A stretch of DNA of 64,000 bases from Niastella populi. Its GTDB lineage: Bacteria > Bacteroidota > Bacteroidia > Chitinophagales > Chitinophagaceae. Positions 34,201 to 43,524 of the stretch are shown in pieces. Position 1 is the first letter of the stretch. The number at the start of each line of letters is the position of its first letter. The position numbers and the translations under genes are program-made. The stretch covers positions 538,355 to 602,354 of the forward strand of contig NZ_LWBP01000001.1 of assembly GCF_002078015.1 (NCBI RefSeq). Reading direction: 5' to 3'. A model generated the notes under the pieces. It was given only the letters and a program-made list of their open reading frames with translations. It was not told the DNA's origin and did not search any database.

Positions 34201-35118
34201 TCAGTTGAAAGAGCGCCTGAACCCGAGCGGCGAAAAATTGGTTTTTGTTTTAAATAATTTACTGAACGACTGTGGATGTTCGAAACCCAGTGCGTAGGCT
34301 ATTTCACTTACTGATAATGTTGTGGTTGACAGCTTTTCCTTTGCCTTTTCGATCAGTTTATCATGGATATGCTGCTGCGCATTTTGTCCGGTCAGCGCCC
34401 GCAGCATATCGCTTAAATAACCGGGTGACAGATGCAGGTTGTCGGCAAGGTCCTGAACGGTTGGGATGCCTTTGTTTAAGCCATGCTCATCGCTGAAGTA
34501 CCTGTTCAACAACTCTTCCAGTCTTTGCAGCAGATCGTTGCTGACGGTTTTACGGGTAATGAACTGGCGCTTATAAAAACGGTTGGCGTAATTCAGCAGC
34601 AATTCGATCTGCGATATGATCACATCCTGGCTGAAGTCATCTATACGGCTGTTCAGTTCCTCTTCCATGATCCTGAAAATAGAAATGATGGTGGCTTTCT
34701 CATTTTCCGAAAGGTGCAGGGCTTCGTTGACGGTATAGGAAAAGAACCCGTACTGACCGATCTTTTTGGCAAGCGGGTAACCCAAAAAGAAATCCGGGTG
34801 AATCAGCAGGACATGCTCAGAGCAAACTGTTCCCTCGTCTGCGCTACCGACCACCTGGCCGGGGGAAGCGAACAGCAAACCGCCTTCATCGAAATCGTAA
34901 TGACCCTGGCCATATTTTAATTTACCGCCAAGTTTTGGCTTGTAAGAAATTTTATAAAATCCCAGTACATGATGCTGCGCCGGCCGGTTTAATTCCGACA
35001 GGGCATGTGTTCCATTGATCAAACTGATCAGGGGATGTTTTGGATGAGGCAGTCCAAAGGCGCGGTGTGCATCGGACAACGTCTCAAATTTCAGCAGGCT
35101 TTTCTCTTCTTTTTTCAT
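34201..35118 (-). CDS. AraC-family transcriptional regulator (next to SDR)
   Basis: A protein of about 305 residues starting at the ATG at 35118; a TTG three codons earlier is rejected. The N-terminal cupin-like effector domain (about 1-190) precedes two helix-turn-helix motifs: TVQDLADNLHLSPGYLSDMLRALTG and LSVSEIAYALGFEHPQSFSKLFKTKTNFSPLGFR, the AraC signature near the C-terminus. It starts 56 bp after the stop of the SDR gene at 35175 on the same strand. AraC plus SDR units are common in Bacteroidota, the regulator controlling the SDR. Confidence 0.92.
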   Translation of the reverse strand: MKKEEKSLLKFETLSDAHRAFGLPHPKHPLISLINGTHALSELNRPAQHHVLGFYKISYKPKLGGKLKYGQGHYDFDEGGLLFASPGQVVGSADEGTVCSEHVLLIHPDFFLGYPLAKKIGQYGFFSYTVNEALHLSENEKATIISIFRIMEEELNSRIDDFSQDVIISQIELLLNYANRFYKRQFITRKTVSNDLLQRLEELLNRYFSDEHGLNKGIPTVQDLADNLHLSPGYLSDMLRALTGQNAQQHIHDKLIEKAKEKLSTTTLSVSEIAYALGFEHPQSFSKLFKTKTNFSPLGFRRSFN

Positions 35119-35174
35119 CTTGTACAAATTTAATCATAACCGGCAATCATTTAGTTACCGGTTATGACCGGTTA

Positions 35175-36023
35175 TTATTTAGATAAAGACTGGGCTGAAC
35201 TGGAAACGGCATCCCATTTTTCCCAAAGCGCCAACCGTTCTTCATAAGCGGCCCTTACCCAGGGCAGGTTCTGGTTGCCGAGATGGAAGCGTAGGGGCGG
35301 GTTGTCCGCATCTACGATCTGGAAAAGCGCCTGGGGGGTGGCATTCGGATCGCCTCTTTCCAGGTCTTTAATTGTTCCGATGAATTGCGTTTTAAAATCC
35401 GAATATATGTCCATGCCCTTTGCAAACTTCAGGGATTCCTGGCTGCCAAATTCTGTTGCGTATGCGCCCGGTTCAATAATGGTTACTTTTATACCGAAGT
35501 CTTTCACCTCTTTCGACAGGCTTTCGTGAATAGCCTCGAATGCCCATTTAGATGAGCAGTAGTAGCCGATTACCGGCATTGTTACATGGCCAAGGTTGCT
35601 GGAGGTACCAAGGATATGACCGCCGCCCTGCTGCCGGAGTAACGGTAATGCTGCCTTAATAACAGCCAACGCGCCGAAAATGTTGGTTTCATACAATGCT
35701 TTAACATCTTCCGCACTTGCTTCCTCGATGGTGCCTACCAGCGAATAGCCGGCGTTGTTCAGCACAACGTTTAACCGGCCGAAATGGGCATAAGCCTGTG
35801 CTACAGCGGCTGCTGCCCGGGCATGGTTCGTTACATCCAGTTCAAGTGTCAATACGTTATCGCCATACTTTTCTTTAAGTACCGCCAAACTGGCTATGTT
35901 ACGTGCTGTTGCGGCAACTTTATCGCCACGCTCCAGGGCGGCGGCGGCCCATATACGTCCAAAACCACGCGAGGCGCCGGTAATGAACCAGACCTTACTG
36001 TTTCTTTGATTTTCCATGTTCAT
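35175..36023 (-). CDS. Short-chain dehydrogenase/reductase of the AraC-linked type
   Basis: A protein of about 282 residues starting at an ATG (36023, alternative 36017); the longer frame from a TTG at 36050 is rejected. Seen: TGASRGFG cofactor motif, NNAGYSLVGTIEE, catalytic Ser in GTSSNLG, and YYCSSKWA with catalytic Tyr and Lys. The C-terminal extension with DADNPPLRFHLG is typical of the SDR subgroup annotated as oxidoreductase/retinol-dehydrogenase-like. Cytosolic and NAD(P)H-dependent, with unknown substrate. It is co-oriented with and just upstream of the AraC gene. Confidence 0.9.
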   Translation of the reverse strand: MNMENQRNSKVWFITGASRGFGRIWAAAALERGDKVAATARNIASLAVLKEKYGDNVLTLELDVTNHARAAAAVAQAYAHFGRLNVVLNNAGYSLVGTIEEASAEDVKALYETNIFGALAVIKAALPLLRQQGGGHILGTSSNLGHVTMPVIGYYCSSKWAFEAIHESLSKEVKDFGIKVTIIEPGAYATEFGSQESLKFAKGMDIYSDFKTQFIGTIKDLERGDPNATPQALFQIVDADNPPLRFHLGNQNLPWVRAAYEERLALWEKWDAVSSSAQSLSK

Positions 36024-36180
36024 TTCTTTTTCAATTTTTTGATAGAACAAAGCTCAGGAGTTGCCGGCGGCCGCACGTAGTCTAATCGGGTGCTTTTGTA
36101 GCCTGATTGCGGATTTTGCGTCATTGCCCGTGGCAGCCGGGAACTGATCAAAATGACTGGTTGCTTAAAACAATTTGCCA

Positions 36181-36218
36181 TATTTTGCGATAATTTGCGA
36201 AATTGCATAATATTACAA
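36181..36218 (+). promoter_or_regulatory. Operator-like repeat upstream of the DeoR gene (copy 1)
   Basis: A 38-nt sequence beginning TATTTTGCG and containing AATTGCATAATATT recurs at 37072-37109 with 32 of 38 identities. Within it TTTGCGA occurs twice 10 bp apart (36184, 36194), followed by TTGCATAA. It ends 20 bp before the ATG of the DeoR-family regulator, consistent with autoregulation. Confidence 0.65.
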
Positions 36219-36237
36219 AAAGGATAAACTGGCTTAC

Positions 36238-36987
36238 ATGTTAAAAGAGAAACGGTTTGAGATCATCCTGGAAAATCTAAAAAAGAAGAAAGAGGTTACT
36301 TTCGAGGAACTGGCTGTAAAGCTGGGCGTATCTGATGATACCGTTAGGAGGGATATAGAGCACCTGCATAAAAATGGTTTGTTATCAAAAGTTCGGGGCG
36401 GGGCAATACCCCGCGCGAAGAACCCGCTGACCTTCCAGGACAGGCAAAAACACCTGAAAAAAGAAAAAGATGTAATTGCCCTTAAATCACAACAACTGAT
36501 ACAGGATGGAATGACCGTTTTTATGGATGGCGGCACCACCATTTGCGCTGTAGCAGCCTATTTTCCTACGGATATCAGGTTAAGGGTGATCTCCAATAAT
36601 TATACCTTGATCTCGATCCTGGCCGCCTATAAAAATGTGGAGCTGATCGTTGCTGGGGGGAATTATGACCGCGATCTGCAAATATTTTCCGGGCTCGCCA
36701 CCTGTACAGGCGTTGCCGGTTTTACGGCGGACCTTTACCTGATGGGCACCTGTGGGGTTGACCAGCAATTCGGAATTTCCTCCACTTTTCAGCACGATGC
36801 CGATGTAAAAAGAGCTATGAAAAAAAATACCCGCAGAACGATAGTGCTGGCCAATGACCAGTCGCTCAGGCGGGTAGATGCATTTAAAGTTTGCGGTATA
36901 CAGGAAATCGATGTTTTGATAACCAACCTGAATAGTGATCACGAAGAACTGGAAGCATTTCGCAACCTTGATATAGAGATCATATAG
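36238..36987 (+). CDS. DeoR/GlpR-family transcriptional repressor
   Basis: This 249-residue protein has an N-terminal DeoR helix-turn-helix (about 1-56; VTFEELAVKLGVSDDTVRRDIEHLHKNGLLSKVRGGA), then the DeoRC sugar-phosphate-sensing domain with DGGTTICAVAAYFP (phosphate-binding GGTT) and the FxADLYLMGTCGVD and NDQSLRRVDAF segments. Such regulators respond to phosphorylated sugars. The same operator-like sequence precedes this gene and the following HAD phosphatase gene, so both are likely its targets. A terminator separates the two genes, giving independent promoters. Confidence 0.93.
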   Translation: MLKEKRFEIILENLKKKKEVTFEELAVKLGVSDDTVRRDIEHLHKNGLLSKVRGGAIPRAKNPLTFQDRQKHLKKEKDVIALKSQQLIQDGMTVFMDGGTTICAVAAYFPTDIRLRVISNNYTLISILAAYKNVELIVAGGNYDRDLQIFSGLATCTGVAGFTADLYLMGTCGVDQQFGISSTFQHDADVKRAMKKNTRRTIVLANDQSLRRVDAFKVCGIQEIDVLITNLNSDHEELEAFRNLDIEII

Positions 36988-37010
36988 GATCTAAACTTTA
37001 TAATGGCACC

Positions 37011-37040
37011 GCCCGTATAGATAACTATATGGGCTTTTTT
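37011..37040 (+). terminator. Rho-independent terminator after the DeoR gene
   Basis: GCCCGTATAG (37011-37020), loop ATAA, CTATATGGGC (37025-37034) with one G-T wobble, then TTTTTT. It isolates the DeoR gene from the HAD gene. Confidence 0.85.
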
Positions 37041-37071
37041 GTGTCAGTGATTTAACAGGTATTCATTTGTA

Positions 37072-37109
37072 TATTTTGCGTAAATATGCAAAATTGCATA
37101 ATATTGCAT
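37072..37109 (+). promoter_or_regulatory. Operator-like repeat upstream of the HAD gene (copy 2)
   Basis: The second copy of the sequence at 36181-36218 (32 of 38 bases identical), with TTGCATAATATTGCAT at its right end. It lies 40 bp upstream of the ATG at 37149, as expected for a site shared by the DeoR-family repressor. Confidence 0.65.
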
Positions 37110-37148
37110 CATGAAGGTTGCTATTACATAATAAATTCATTTAATAAT

Positions 37149-37940
37149 ATGATAAAACTTGTTGTTACAGACCTTGACGGAACGTTGCTTAAAGACAACC
37201 ACGAAGTGCCGGAACGATTTTGGGATATTGCAGACCGGTTGTTCAGGAAGGGGGTTAAGTTAGGCATTGCTTCGGGCAGGCCTCATTTCAGCATCACCGA
37301 AAATTTCAGGTCAATTATGGAACATCTGTACGCTATATCAGATAACGGCAGCATGATCATTCATAATAAAACTGAATTGTTTTCGAAACCTTTGCCACAG
37401 CATGAAATAGAAGCGCTGGTAATGGCGGCGCGTTCAGCCCCGCATGGCTGGCCAATTCTTTGCGGAAAGGATATCTGGTACGTGGAGAATTCAGATAGCA
37501 GGCTTATAGAAAAGATCTCGAACTACATCAGGAATTTTAAGATCGTGGATGACCTTACGAAGGTTGATGATGCCGTATTAAAGATAACTGTATTAGATCT
37601 CATGGGTGCTGAACAAAATAGTTATCCTTACTTCAAACAATTCGAAGATAGATTGAAGATTGCCGTAGGCGGCGCAGTCTGGCTCGATATCACTCGTACA
37701 GATGCCAATAAGGGCGAAGCGGTACAGGCGCTGCAACAATTAAATGGCATAACACCTGATGAAACACTCGTATTTGGCGATTTTATGAATGACTACGAAA
37801 TGATGAAAGCCGCAACATACAGCTATGCCATGAAAAATTCGTATTCCAAAATTTTAGAGGTCGCCAATTTTGTTACCGAAAAAGACAATAATGAGGAGGG
37901 CGTTCTGGATGTGATAGAGGCGCTGTGTTTTAAATCATAA
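37149..37940 (+). CDS. HAD-superfamily IIB (Cof-type) phosphatase
   Basis: A protein of about 263 residues from the ATG at 37149; the longer frame from 37086 runs through the operator-like repeat and is rejected. Motif I is VVTDLDGTLL with both catalytic Asp residues, motif II is GIASGRPH, Lys of motif III lies in DANKGEAVQAL, and motif IV is VFGDFMNDYEMMKAA. The C2B cap lies between motifs II and III. Cof-type enzymes dephosphorylate sugar phosphates, which fits control by the adjacent DeoR-family sugar-phosphate sensor. Confidence 0.92.
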   Translation: MIKLVVTDLDGTLLKDNHEVPERFWDIADRLFRKGVKLGIASGRPHFSITENFRSIMEHLYAISDNGSMIIHNKTELFSKPLPQHEIEALVMAARSAPHGWPILCGKDIWYVENSDSRLIEKISNYIRNFKIVDDLTKVDDAVLKITVLDLMGAEQNSYPYFKQFEDRLKIAVGGAVWLDITRTDANKGEAVQALQQLNGITPDETLVFGDFMNDYEMMKAATYSYAMKNSYSKILEVANFVTEKDNNEEGVLDVIEALCFKS

Positions 37941-38004
37941 CTATTGGCCTGAAATCAGCAAATTTATCGGACTACCGCGACCGGCATCGCCAGGAATCCA
38001 ATCG

Positions 38005-41000
38005 CTATAAGGGATCATTACCAAACGACTTTTCATTGTCGGCGATATTCTTATCGATCAGGAGCAGGTTGGGGTCAAGTACGATCTTCGCTGGTTTTTG
38101 TGAAACAGATATTTTCAGTGTAGGATGTGCTGAAGTGATCTTTATTTTTTTTATGCCGGCAAGGGTTTCGTTCCCCTCCTTATCCTTTGTGTAAACTCCC
38201 AGCTCAACATAATCATTAATGGCTGTAGGTATTTCATTGCCCTGCGGGTTTATTTTTATTTTTTTCAGATCGGGCGTCACCGTTATGGTATACTGGTTTG
38301 CAGCAGTTTTTTCATAGTGTGCCTGGCCCAATTTGTTGTCATATAGTATAACCGAGGTAAACAGGTCGCTGAGAATATATTGCATACTGTCAGGGGTTAC
38401 CTGCCTTAAGTAGCAAAGCAGATCGTTTGTGGTGGGATACCGGCCGGTATATTGCTTTTTCAACCCGGTGTAGCTATTCCAGTCCCTGATAAAACGCTGT
38501 AACGCTTTATCGACACTGTCTTCAGAGATGTAATGTTGAAGTGCATGCAGGCTGATCAAACCCTTGTTGTAATGAACATATTCCTGTTTGGACCCCACTA
38601 ACGAAAGGGGAGACTCGGGGATGGCCTTTTCCGACCGGCCTTTTAAATAATGCTCCATATTCCATCTCAGCAGTTTGTTAACTTTTTCTGCCGGGAATTC
38701 CTTTTTAAAGACCATCAGTGCCGAGTACTGAGCCAGTGATTCGGAGATCATTGTCTTACCCTGCACATTTGCCGGGTTCACCAGGTCGCCCCACCAATGA
38801 TGGGCCATTTCATGCGCTGTGATGTAAAAAGGCATGTCCATATCCGTTTCATCATCGATATTCATGATAAATCCAACGTTCTCGGCAATTGATATCAGCC
38901 CGGGGAAAGCCTGGCCTCTTCCGGAATAAAAGGGTGATTCTGCCACGCGTACCTGTTGATATCGATAGGGCGTGAAGTGTTTACTGTAATGATCGAGAGA
39001 CTTTTTCATGCCGTTCATCATTCTATCCAGATTGAAGGTATGCCCGGGATGGTAGTAGATCTCCAGGGCGGTATTTTCTTTACCGGGATGCCAGAATTCG
39101 CTTTTGACGGCATACCTGGCCGAAAGCACTGCATAAAAATTGGAGACCGGTTCGTCGGAAACAAAATGAAAATAACGACGCGCTTGTTGGGTCCACCTTT
39201 TTATTAAACTACCGGGAGCTACAACAACCTGACTGGTATCTGTACTGACTGTTATGTCAAGATCGATCTCTTCACCATCTCCGTTTGACTTGCCTTCAAG
39301 CAGGGCTACCGGATCGTCGATAGCAGCCCTTCCGGGCTGGCGATTCAATCCATATGCTGCACGAATGGTTGGATCCTCCAGTTCAAGGTCGTGGTTGTAG
39401 CCAATTGTTGGAAAATGATAATTATCGAGCAAAGTGCCATTATACACCATAAAGGTATTGGTGCTTTCTGGAAATCCGGCGGGAGTAAAATGCTGAATGA
39501 ATTCCATTTTTAAAGTGTCTCCCGGTTGCAGCGGTTGTTCCAGTTTTAAAATATAATAACCAAAACGAATATACGTGCTATCCCTGATGGCTCCTCCTTC
39601 CACGGCAAGGTATTCCAGTTTTACCTCATCAACCGGCAGCTTTTGAATATGAATTTCATAAATGCTCTTTTGTCCCGGATTGAATAACAGGTATTGTCCC
39701 TTTACCGAATACTTTCTTTGGCCGGGATAAAGGTCCAGCTTCAGTGATACCGCAGCTATGCGGGGTTGACGCTGCGTTATGAGCGGCTTTAGCTGCTGTT
39801 CGTATTCGGCCCGGAACGTATTTTGAGTAGACCTGGAGGCATACCTGTTTAATATATTGGTATTGTAAAAAATATATCCGCCTGAAAAAATAAAGACTAT
39901 CAATACAGACATTGAAATGCGCTTAACCGTAATCAACAGCGCTCTATGTTGCCGCCAACGTTTCCTGAATCCGGTATCTGCGCCTCTTACTGAAAAAAGC
40001 ACTGCGATCATAAAAAGCAGAACAGAAAAGGAGATCCAATATGTTTTGAACCAAAGGTAAGGTTGCAGGAAATGGCCATACCCGTTCATGTCGGAATAAG
40101 AGGTAAGGAGTGAGCCGCCAAAAGTAACAAGGCCGTGATCGATGCCAAGCAGCCTGCAGCCAAAAGTACATATGCCGATAAAAATAAGTGCCACCAGGTG
40201 TGCCAGGTATTTGTTATTCACGAGCACCTGGGCAACAAAACAAACAACTCCAAGCAAAAACAAAAAGGGGAACACTTCAATAAAAAAGGCTGCCAGGTAA
40301 ATAGCTGGTTCAAACTTATAATAGCCATGGGAGAACTGGAACAGGATACCCGTGCCTGTCATTGTAAAAAAGAGAAGGATAAGTGTAAGCATGAGGCCCA
40401 GGAATTTGCCGCCCAGGCTGATCAGGTTCGAAGCAGGCAGCGTATCAAACAGCGGATCGATCCCTGAATCTCTTTCCTTCCAAACGAGTTCGCCGGTGTA
40501 GAAGATAACGATTGCCAGGAAGAAGAGTCCCGTAAGTTCAATCAGTTCGCCGGCAATAAGATAAGAGGCCGGAACATTGTTCACCCCATAGCCCGTGTTA
40601 AGATTGAATGAATTGATGAGCAAAACGCCCATTCCACAAAGTACGATCACCTTGAAGGAAAGGGTGGCAACGATCGATCTGAAACTGAATAACGTAGTAT
40701 GAAAAAGTTGAATGAAAGTTTTTTGTTTGCCCGCATCAGGGGATGCGAACGGTATGGGCCCCGGAACATAACCGGGTATGTTTTTATCCTGGGTTTTACC
40801 TGCGTATTTTTTTTTTGTGGATGTTTTATCAGCCAGCACATTAAAGGTAAAGAAATAGTGTCCGATGCCAAGTGTGAGCATGCCGAGCGATATCCAGAAT
40901 AAGCGGTTGTAAAGCATTATTCCCGTTAGGGGTACCAAAGCCGTGTTGCGATCATCGATACTCCAGGATGCAGTTGTAATACGCACTGTTTGAAAGGTGA

Positions 41001-41622
41001 ATGGTTCCAGGATACCTGTCAGGAGCTGATTTTCGGGGTATTTCAACAAGTTGACGGCTAACAGGTATACTATCAGAAAGAAGCATCCCTGAATATATAC
41101 GATCAGTAAACTCCGGCTTAATGCGCCGGTAACAAAAAAGAGACATCCGCCAAAGAACAAGGTGGGCACTACCAAAAAGAGGAACGGCTGAAGATAATGC
41201 CAAAGATGAAACGGGATAAGTTCATCTGCCCGATGCCAGGGCATCGCATCGCCAACCATCATGCCCAATGGAATGGCGGTAAAAATAAAGACCAGGATCA
41301 CAAGAGATCCCAGGAACCTGCCCATAAGATAGTCACTTTTTTTAACCGGGTTCACAAACAATAAAGCTTCCATCCGGTGATCGAAATCTCTCAGTACAGC
41401 CGTTCCCATGATCATAGAGGGTATCATAAGAAGAAACGCCGAAATGATACCCATGCTTTTTGCAATGGTTAAAGGTGCATTTCTTTTGAATGCATCAGGT
41501 TGGCCTTCAAAAATAAAGTCTACAGCAACGATGGAAAACATAAATACGATGATAAAACTGAGGTAGGTATTGTACTGGCGGATGCGGTAATTGAGCTCAA
41601 ATTTGATTATTTCAAACAGCAT
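38005..41622 (-). CDS. ABC-2 permease fused to M1-family aminopeptidase
   Basis: This 1205-residue protein has an N-terminal half with about twelve hydrophobic segments in two ABC-2-like sets (about 15-260 and 320-575). A periplasmic/extracytoplasmic C-terminal half is an M1 metallopeptidase: TAHEMAHHWWGD supplies the HExxH zinc motif (near residue 937), and SESLAQYSALMVF supplies the third zinc ligand Glu. PGLISIAEN occupies the place of the GxMEN substrate motif. The ATPase partner ends 21 bp upstream on the same strand. Fusions of this kind are known in Bacteroidota, but the exported or processed substrate is not. A divergent LytS/LytTR pair lies just beyond the ATPase and may regulate the transporter. 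Confidence 0.92.
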   Translation of the reverse strand: MLFEIIKFELNYRIRQYNTYLSFIIVFMFSIVAVDFIFEGQPDAFKRNAPLTIAKSMGIISAFLLMIPSMIMGTAVLRDFDHRMEALLFVNPVKKSDYLMGRFLGSLVILVFIFTAIPLGMMVGDAMPWHRADELIPFHLWHYLQPFLFLVVPTLFFGGCLFFVTGALSRSLLIVYIQGCFFLIVYLLAVNLLKYPENQLLTGILEPFTFQTVRITTASWSIDDRNTALVPLTGIMLYNRLFWISLGMLTLGIGHYFFTFNVLADKTSTKKKYAGKTQDKNIPGYVPGPIPFASPDAGKQKTFIQLFHTTLFSFRSIVATLSFKVIVLCGMGVLLINSFNLNTGYGVNNVPASYLIAGELIELTGLFFLAIVIFYTGELVWKERDSGIDPLFDTLPASNLISLGGKFLGLMLTLILLFFTMTGTGILFQFSHGYYKFEPAIYLAAFFIEVFPFLFLLGVVCFVAQVLVNNKYLAHLVALIFIGICTFGCRLLGIDHGLVTFGGSLLTSYSDMNGYGHFLQPYLWFKTYWISFSVLLFMIAVLFSVRGADTGFRKRWRQHRALLITVKRISMSVLIVFIFSGGYIFYNTNILNRYASRSTQNTFRAEYEQQLKPLITQRQPRIAAVSLKLDLYPGQRKYSVKGQYLLFNPGQKSIYEIHIQKLPVDEVKLEYLAVEGGAIRDSTYIRFGYYILKLEQPLQPGDTLKMEFIQHFTPAGFPESTNTFMVYNGTLLDNYHFPTIGYNHDLELEDPTIRAAYGLNRQPGRAAIDDPVALLEGKSNGDGEEIDLDITVSTDTSQVVVAPGSLIKRWTQQARRYFHFVSDEPVSNFYAVLSARYAVKSEFWHPGKENTALEIYYHPGHTFNLDRMMNGMKKSLDHYSKHFTPYRYQQVRVAESPFYSGRGQAFPGLISIAENVGFIMNIDDETDMDMPFYITAHEMAHHWWGDLVNPANVQGKTMISESLAQYSALMVFKKEFPAEKVNKLLRWNMEHYLKGRSEKAIPESPLSLVGSKQEYVHYNKGLISLHALQHYISEDSVDKALQRFIRDWNSYTGLKKQYTGRYPTTNDLLCYLRQVTPDSMQYILSDLFTSVILYDNKLGQAHYEKTAANQYTITVTPDLKKIKINPQGNEIPTAINDYVELGVYTKDKEGNETLAGIKKIKITSAHPTLKISVSQKPAKIVLDPNLLLIDKNIADNEKSFGNDPL

Positions 41623-41643
41623 GAAGAGGGTTTTATAATGCGA

Positions 41644-42546
41644 TCAGTAAAGTTTTTGAACAGGGGCGGGAGCGCCGGAGATCTTTGAGAAGTAAACGTC
41701 ACTCAAATCAGCCTCAACCGGTTTAAATCCTTCACCCGGGGTGGTTTTACTGAATATGTGGATGACCGTGTTGCCCTGGAAAAGCCGGTTGGCAATTATC
41801 GTATAACGTTCGTTATATACCCCGAACTCATTTTTTTGAATAACCTTACTGAATACATGCCCTTGTACGTCTTCAATAGCCCGTAAAGGATTGCCTGTTA
41901 AAAGAACTTTGCCATTGCAGATAATGGCCATATCGGTACAGAGTTCTTTTACGTCTTCCACAATATGTGTAGAGAAAATAACAATTGTCGTTGCGCTTAA
42001 TTCATTGAGCAGATCATGGAATCGATTTCTTTCAGCGGGGTCGAGCCCGGCGGTTGGTTCATCAACAATAAGTAATTGCGGGTTTGAAAGCAGGGCCTGC
42101 GCAATGCCAAAGCGTTGTTTCATTCCGCCTGAGTAACTGCCCAGGTGCTTCTTTCTTTTCTCATAGAGATTTGTTTTGTAAAGCAGCGCTTTCACTAACT
42201 CCGCCCGCTCTTTTTTATTGGTGATGCCCTTAAGCACTGCCAGGTGATTTAATAGTACTTCGGCAGTGACCCGGGGATACAGGCCAAACTCCTGCGGCAG
42301 GTATCCCAGTTTTTTTCTTACCTCTGGTTTATTCCTGAGCACATCTGTTTCTCCCAGCAGGATGGAGCCTGCGTCTGGTTCCTGCAATGTTGCTACGGTT
42401 CGCAAAAGGGTTGATTTACCGGCGCCGTTTGGCCCTAAAAGCCCGAAGATGCCTGTGCGGATAGTTAACGAAACATTGTTGAGGGCCTGAACTCCATTTG
42501 CATAGGTTTTCGATAATCCTGATATGGTGAGTGCCATTTCCGTCAT
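41644..42546 (-). CDS. ABC transporter ATP-binding protein (ABC-2 type)
   Basis: A protein of about 300 residues starting at the ATG at 42546 (42537 is also possible); the longer frame has a non-family N-terminus and begins at a non-ATG codon. Walker A GPNGAGKST, Q-loop GYLPQEFGLYPRVTAEVLLNHL, signature SYSGGMKQRFGIAQALL, Walker B LLIVDEPTAGLDP and H-loop STHIVEDV are all intact. A short C-terminal domain (about 220-300) resembles that of drug/lantibiotic-type ABC-2 ATPases. It powers the permease-peptidase fusion encoded 21 bp downstream. Confidence 0.94.
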   Translation of the reverse strand: MTEMALTISGLSKTYANGVQALNNVSLTIRTGIFGLLGPNGAGKSTLLRTVATLQEPDAGSILLGETDVLRNKPEVRKKLGYLPQEFGLYPRVTAEVLLNHLAVLKGITNKKERAELVKALLYKTNLYEKRKKHLGSYSGGMKQRFGIAQALLSNPQLLIVDEPTAGLDPAERNRFHDLLNELSATTIVIFSTHIVEDVKELCTDMAIICNGKVLLTGNPLRAIEDVQGHVFSKVIQKNEFGVYNERYTIIANRLFQGNTVIHIFSKTTPGEGFKPVEADLSDVYFSKISGAPAPVQKLY

Positions 42547-42751
42547 TTGTGTTTTTTTCAAACCTAAGGCCGCGAAAGGGGCTATCCAAATGAGTGTGAT
42601 AAAACCACCCATACAGCTGACATACGATTGTTACATCGTGACAAAGTATTTTCATGTCTGTTTCCTGGCTGTTCGAAGTAGCCAAACCGTCGTTCATCAC
42701 ATTTATAGGTCCGGCGGCTGCCTTTCACCCGGTTTATTGGCGTCAACTGCC

Positions 42752-42759
42752 TATTTTTG
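42752..42759 (+). promoter_or_regulatory. -7 box (TATTTTTG) directly before the LytS gene
   Basis: A perfect TAnnTTTG lies only 3 nt before the ATG at 42763, which would give a leaderless or nearly leaderless transcript. No good -33 element is visible at the usual distance, so this may be chance. Confidence 0.3.
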
Positions 42760-42762
42760 GAG

Positions 42763-43524
42763 ATGATAGCGTTTCTGAATAAGTATAGTCTGCTCTTAAT
42801 AGCCATCGTTTATTTCCTTTTACTGGTAATGGCGGCAATAATGGAAGAATACGAACTGAACTTTTTGATTGCCGGGCTTTTCTTTACTGCGTTTATATTT
42901 ATACCCTGGTTGATCTGGCAGGTAGTGTTAGTGTTTCGCTTAAGAAATGAACGCAGGAAAGCCGAGTTAATGCATCTGAAGAGCCAGGTAAACCCACATT
43001 TCTTTTTTAATATGCTGAACAACCTGTATGGCCTGATCAAAACAGATCCCCAAAAGGCTGAAGTACTTGTTCTTAAACTTTCAGATATAATGCGTTACGG
43101 AATTTATGAAGCGCAAAACGAACGGGTAGTGCTTGAAAAAGAAGTTGAATACCTCAGCAATTATATTGAGCTGCACAGGATGCGTTATCATAAGCATATA
43201 GATGTAAATTTCAAAATAGATATCCGGGATGGCTACAGGGTTATGCCGTTGTTGTTTATAATATTGGTAGAGAATGCGTTTAAACATGGTGTAGAAAACC
43301 TCCGGGAAAAGGCTTTCGTGCACCTGTTGCTTACTACGGCGAATAATGAGATCAATTTTGAAATAAAGAATAATTTTGATGATTCGTTACCGCCGGAAAA
43401 GCCCGGAATTGGCCTGAACAACCTGAAAAGGAGGCTGCATCTGGCTTATGAGAATAAATATCAATTGAAGCTGGAACAACGTAATGGTGAATATCTGGCA
43501 CAGTTAAAATTGAAGAACATATGA
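42763..43524 (+). CDS. LytS-type sensor histidine kinase (short, two-helix)
   Basis: A protein of about 253 residues from the ATG at 42763. Two hydrophobic helices (about 8-28 and 35-60) are followed by the PF06580 kinase core: LMHLKSQVNPHFFFNMLNNLYGLI with the phospho-accepting His, LFIILVENAFKHGV as N box and GIGLNNLKRRL as G box. The sensing part is minimal, as in kinases that read the membrane or a transporter. It overlaps the LytTR gene by 4 bp and is divergent from the ABC-ATPase/peptidase operon, which is its plausible target. Confidence 0.92.
   Translation: MIAFLNKYSLLLIAIVYFLLLVMAAIMEEYELNFLIAGLFFTAFIFIPWLIWQVVLVFRLRNERRKAELMHLKSQVNPHFFFNMLNNLYGLIKTDPQKAEVLVLKLSDIMRYGIYEAQNERVVLEKEVEYLSNYIELHRMRYHKHIDVNFKIDIRDGYRVMPLLFIILVENAFKHGVENLREKAFVHLLLTTANNEINFEIKNNFDDSLPPEKPGIGLNNLKRRLHLAYENKYQLKLEQRNGEYLAQLKLKNI

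Noticed and set aside
34190..34225. tRNA-like 5' half (a TATAGCTCAGTTG-type D-arm sequence followed by AGAGCGCC)
   Set aside because: No anticodon arm, T arm or acceptor stem follows, and the bases on the minus strand encode the conserved C-terminus of the AraC regulator (GFRRSFN and stop). The resemblance is probably chance.
37086..37148. N-terminal extension of the HAD phosphatase
   Set aside because: The extension translates the operator-like repeat, and motif I begins right after the ATG at 37149.
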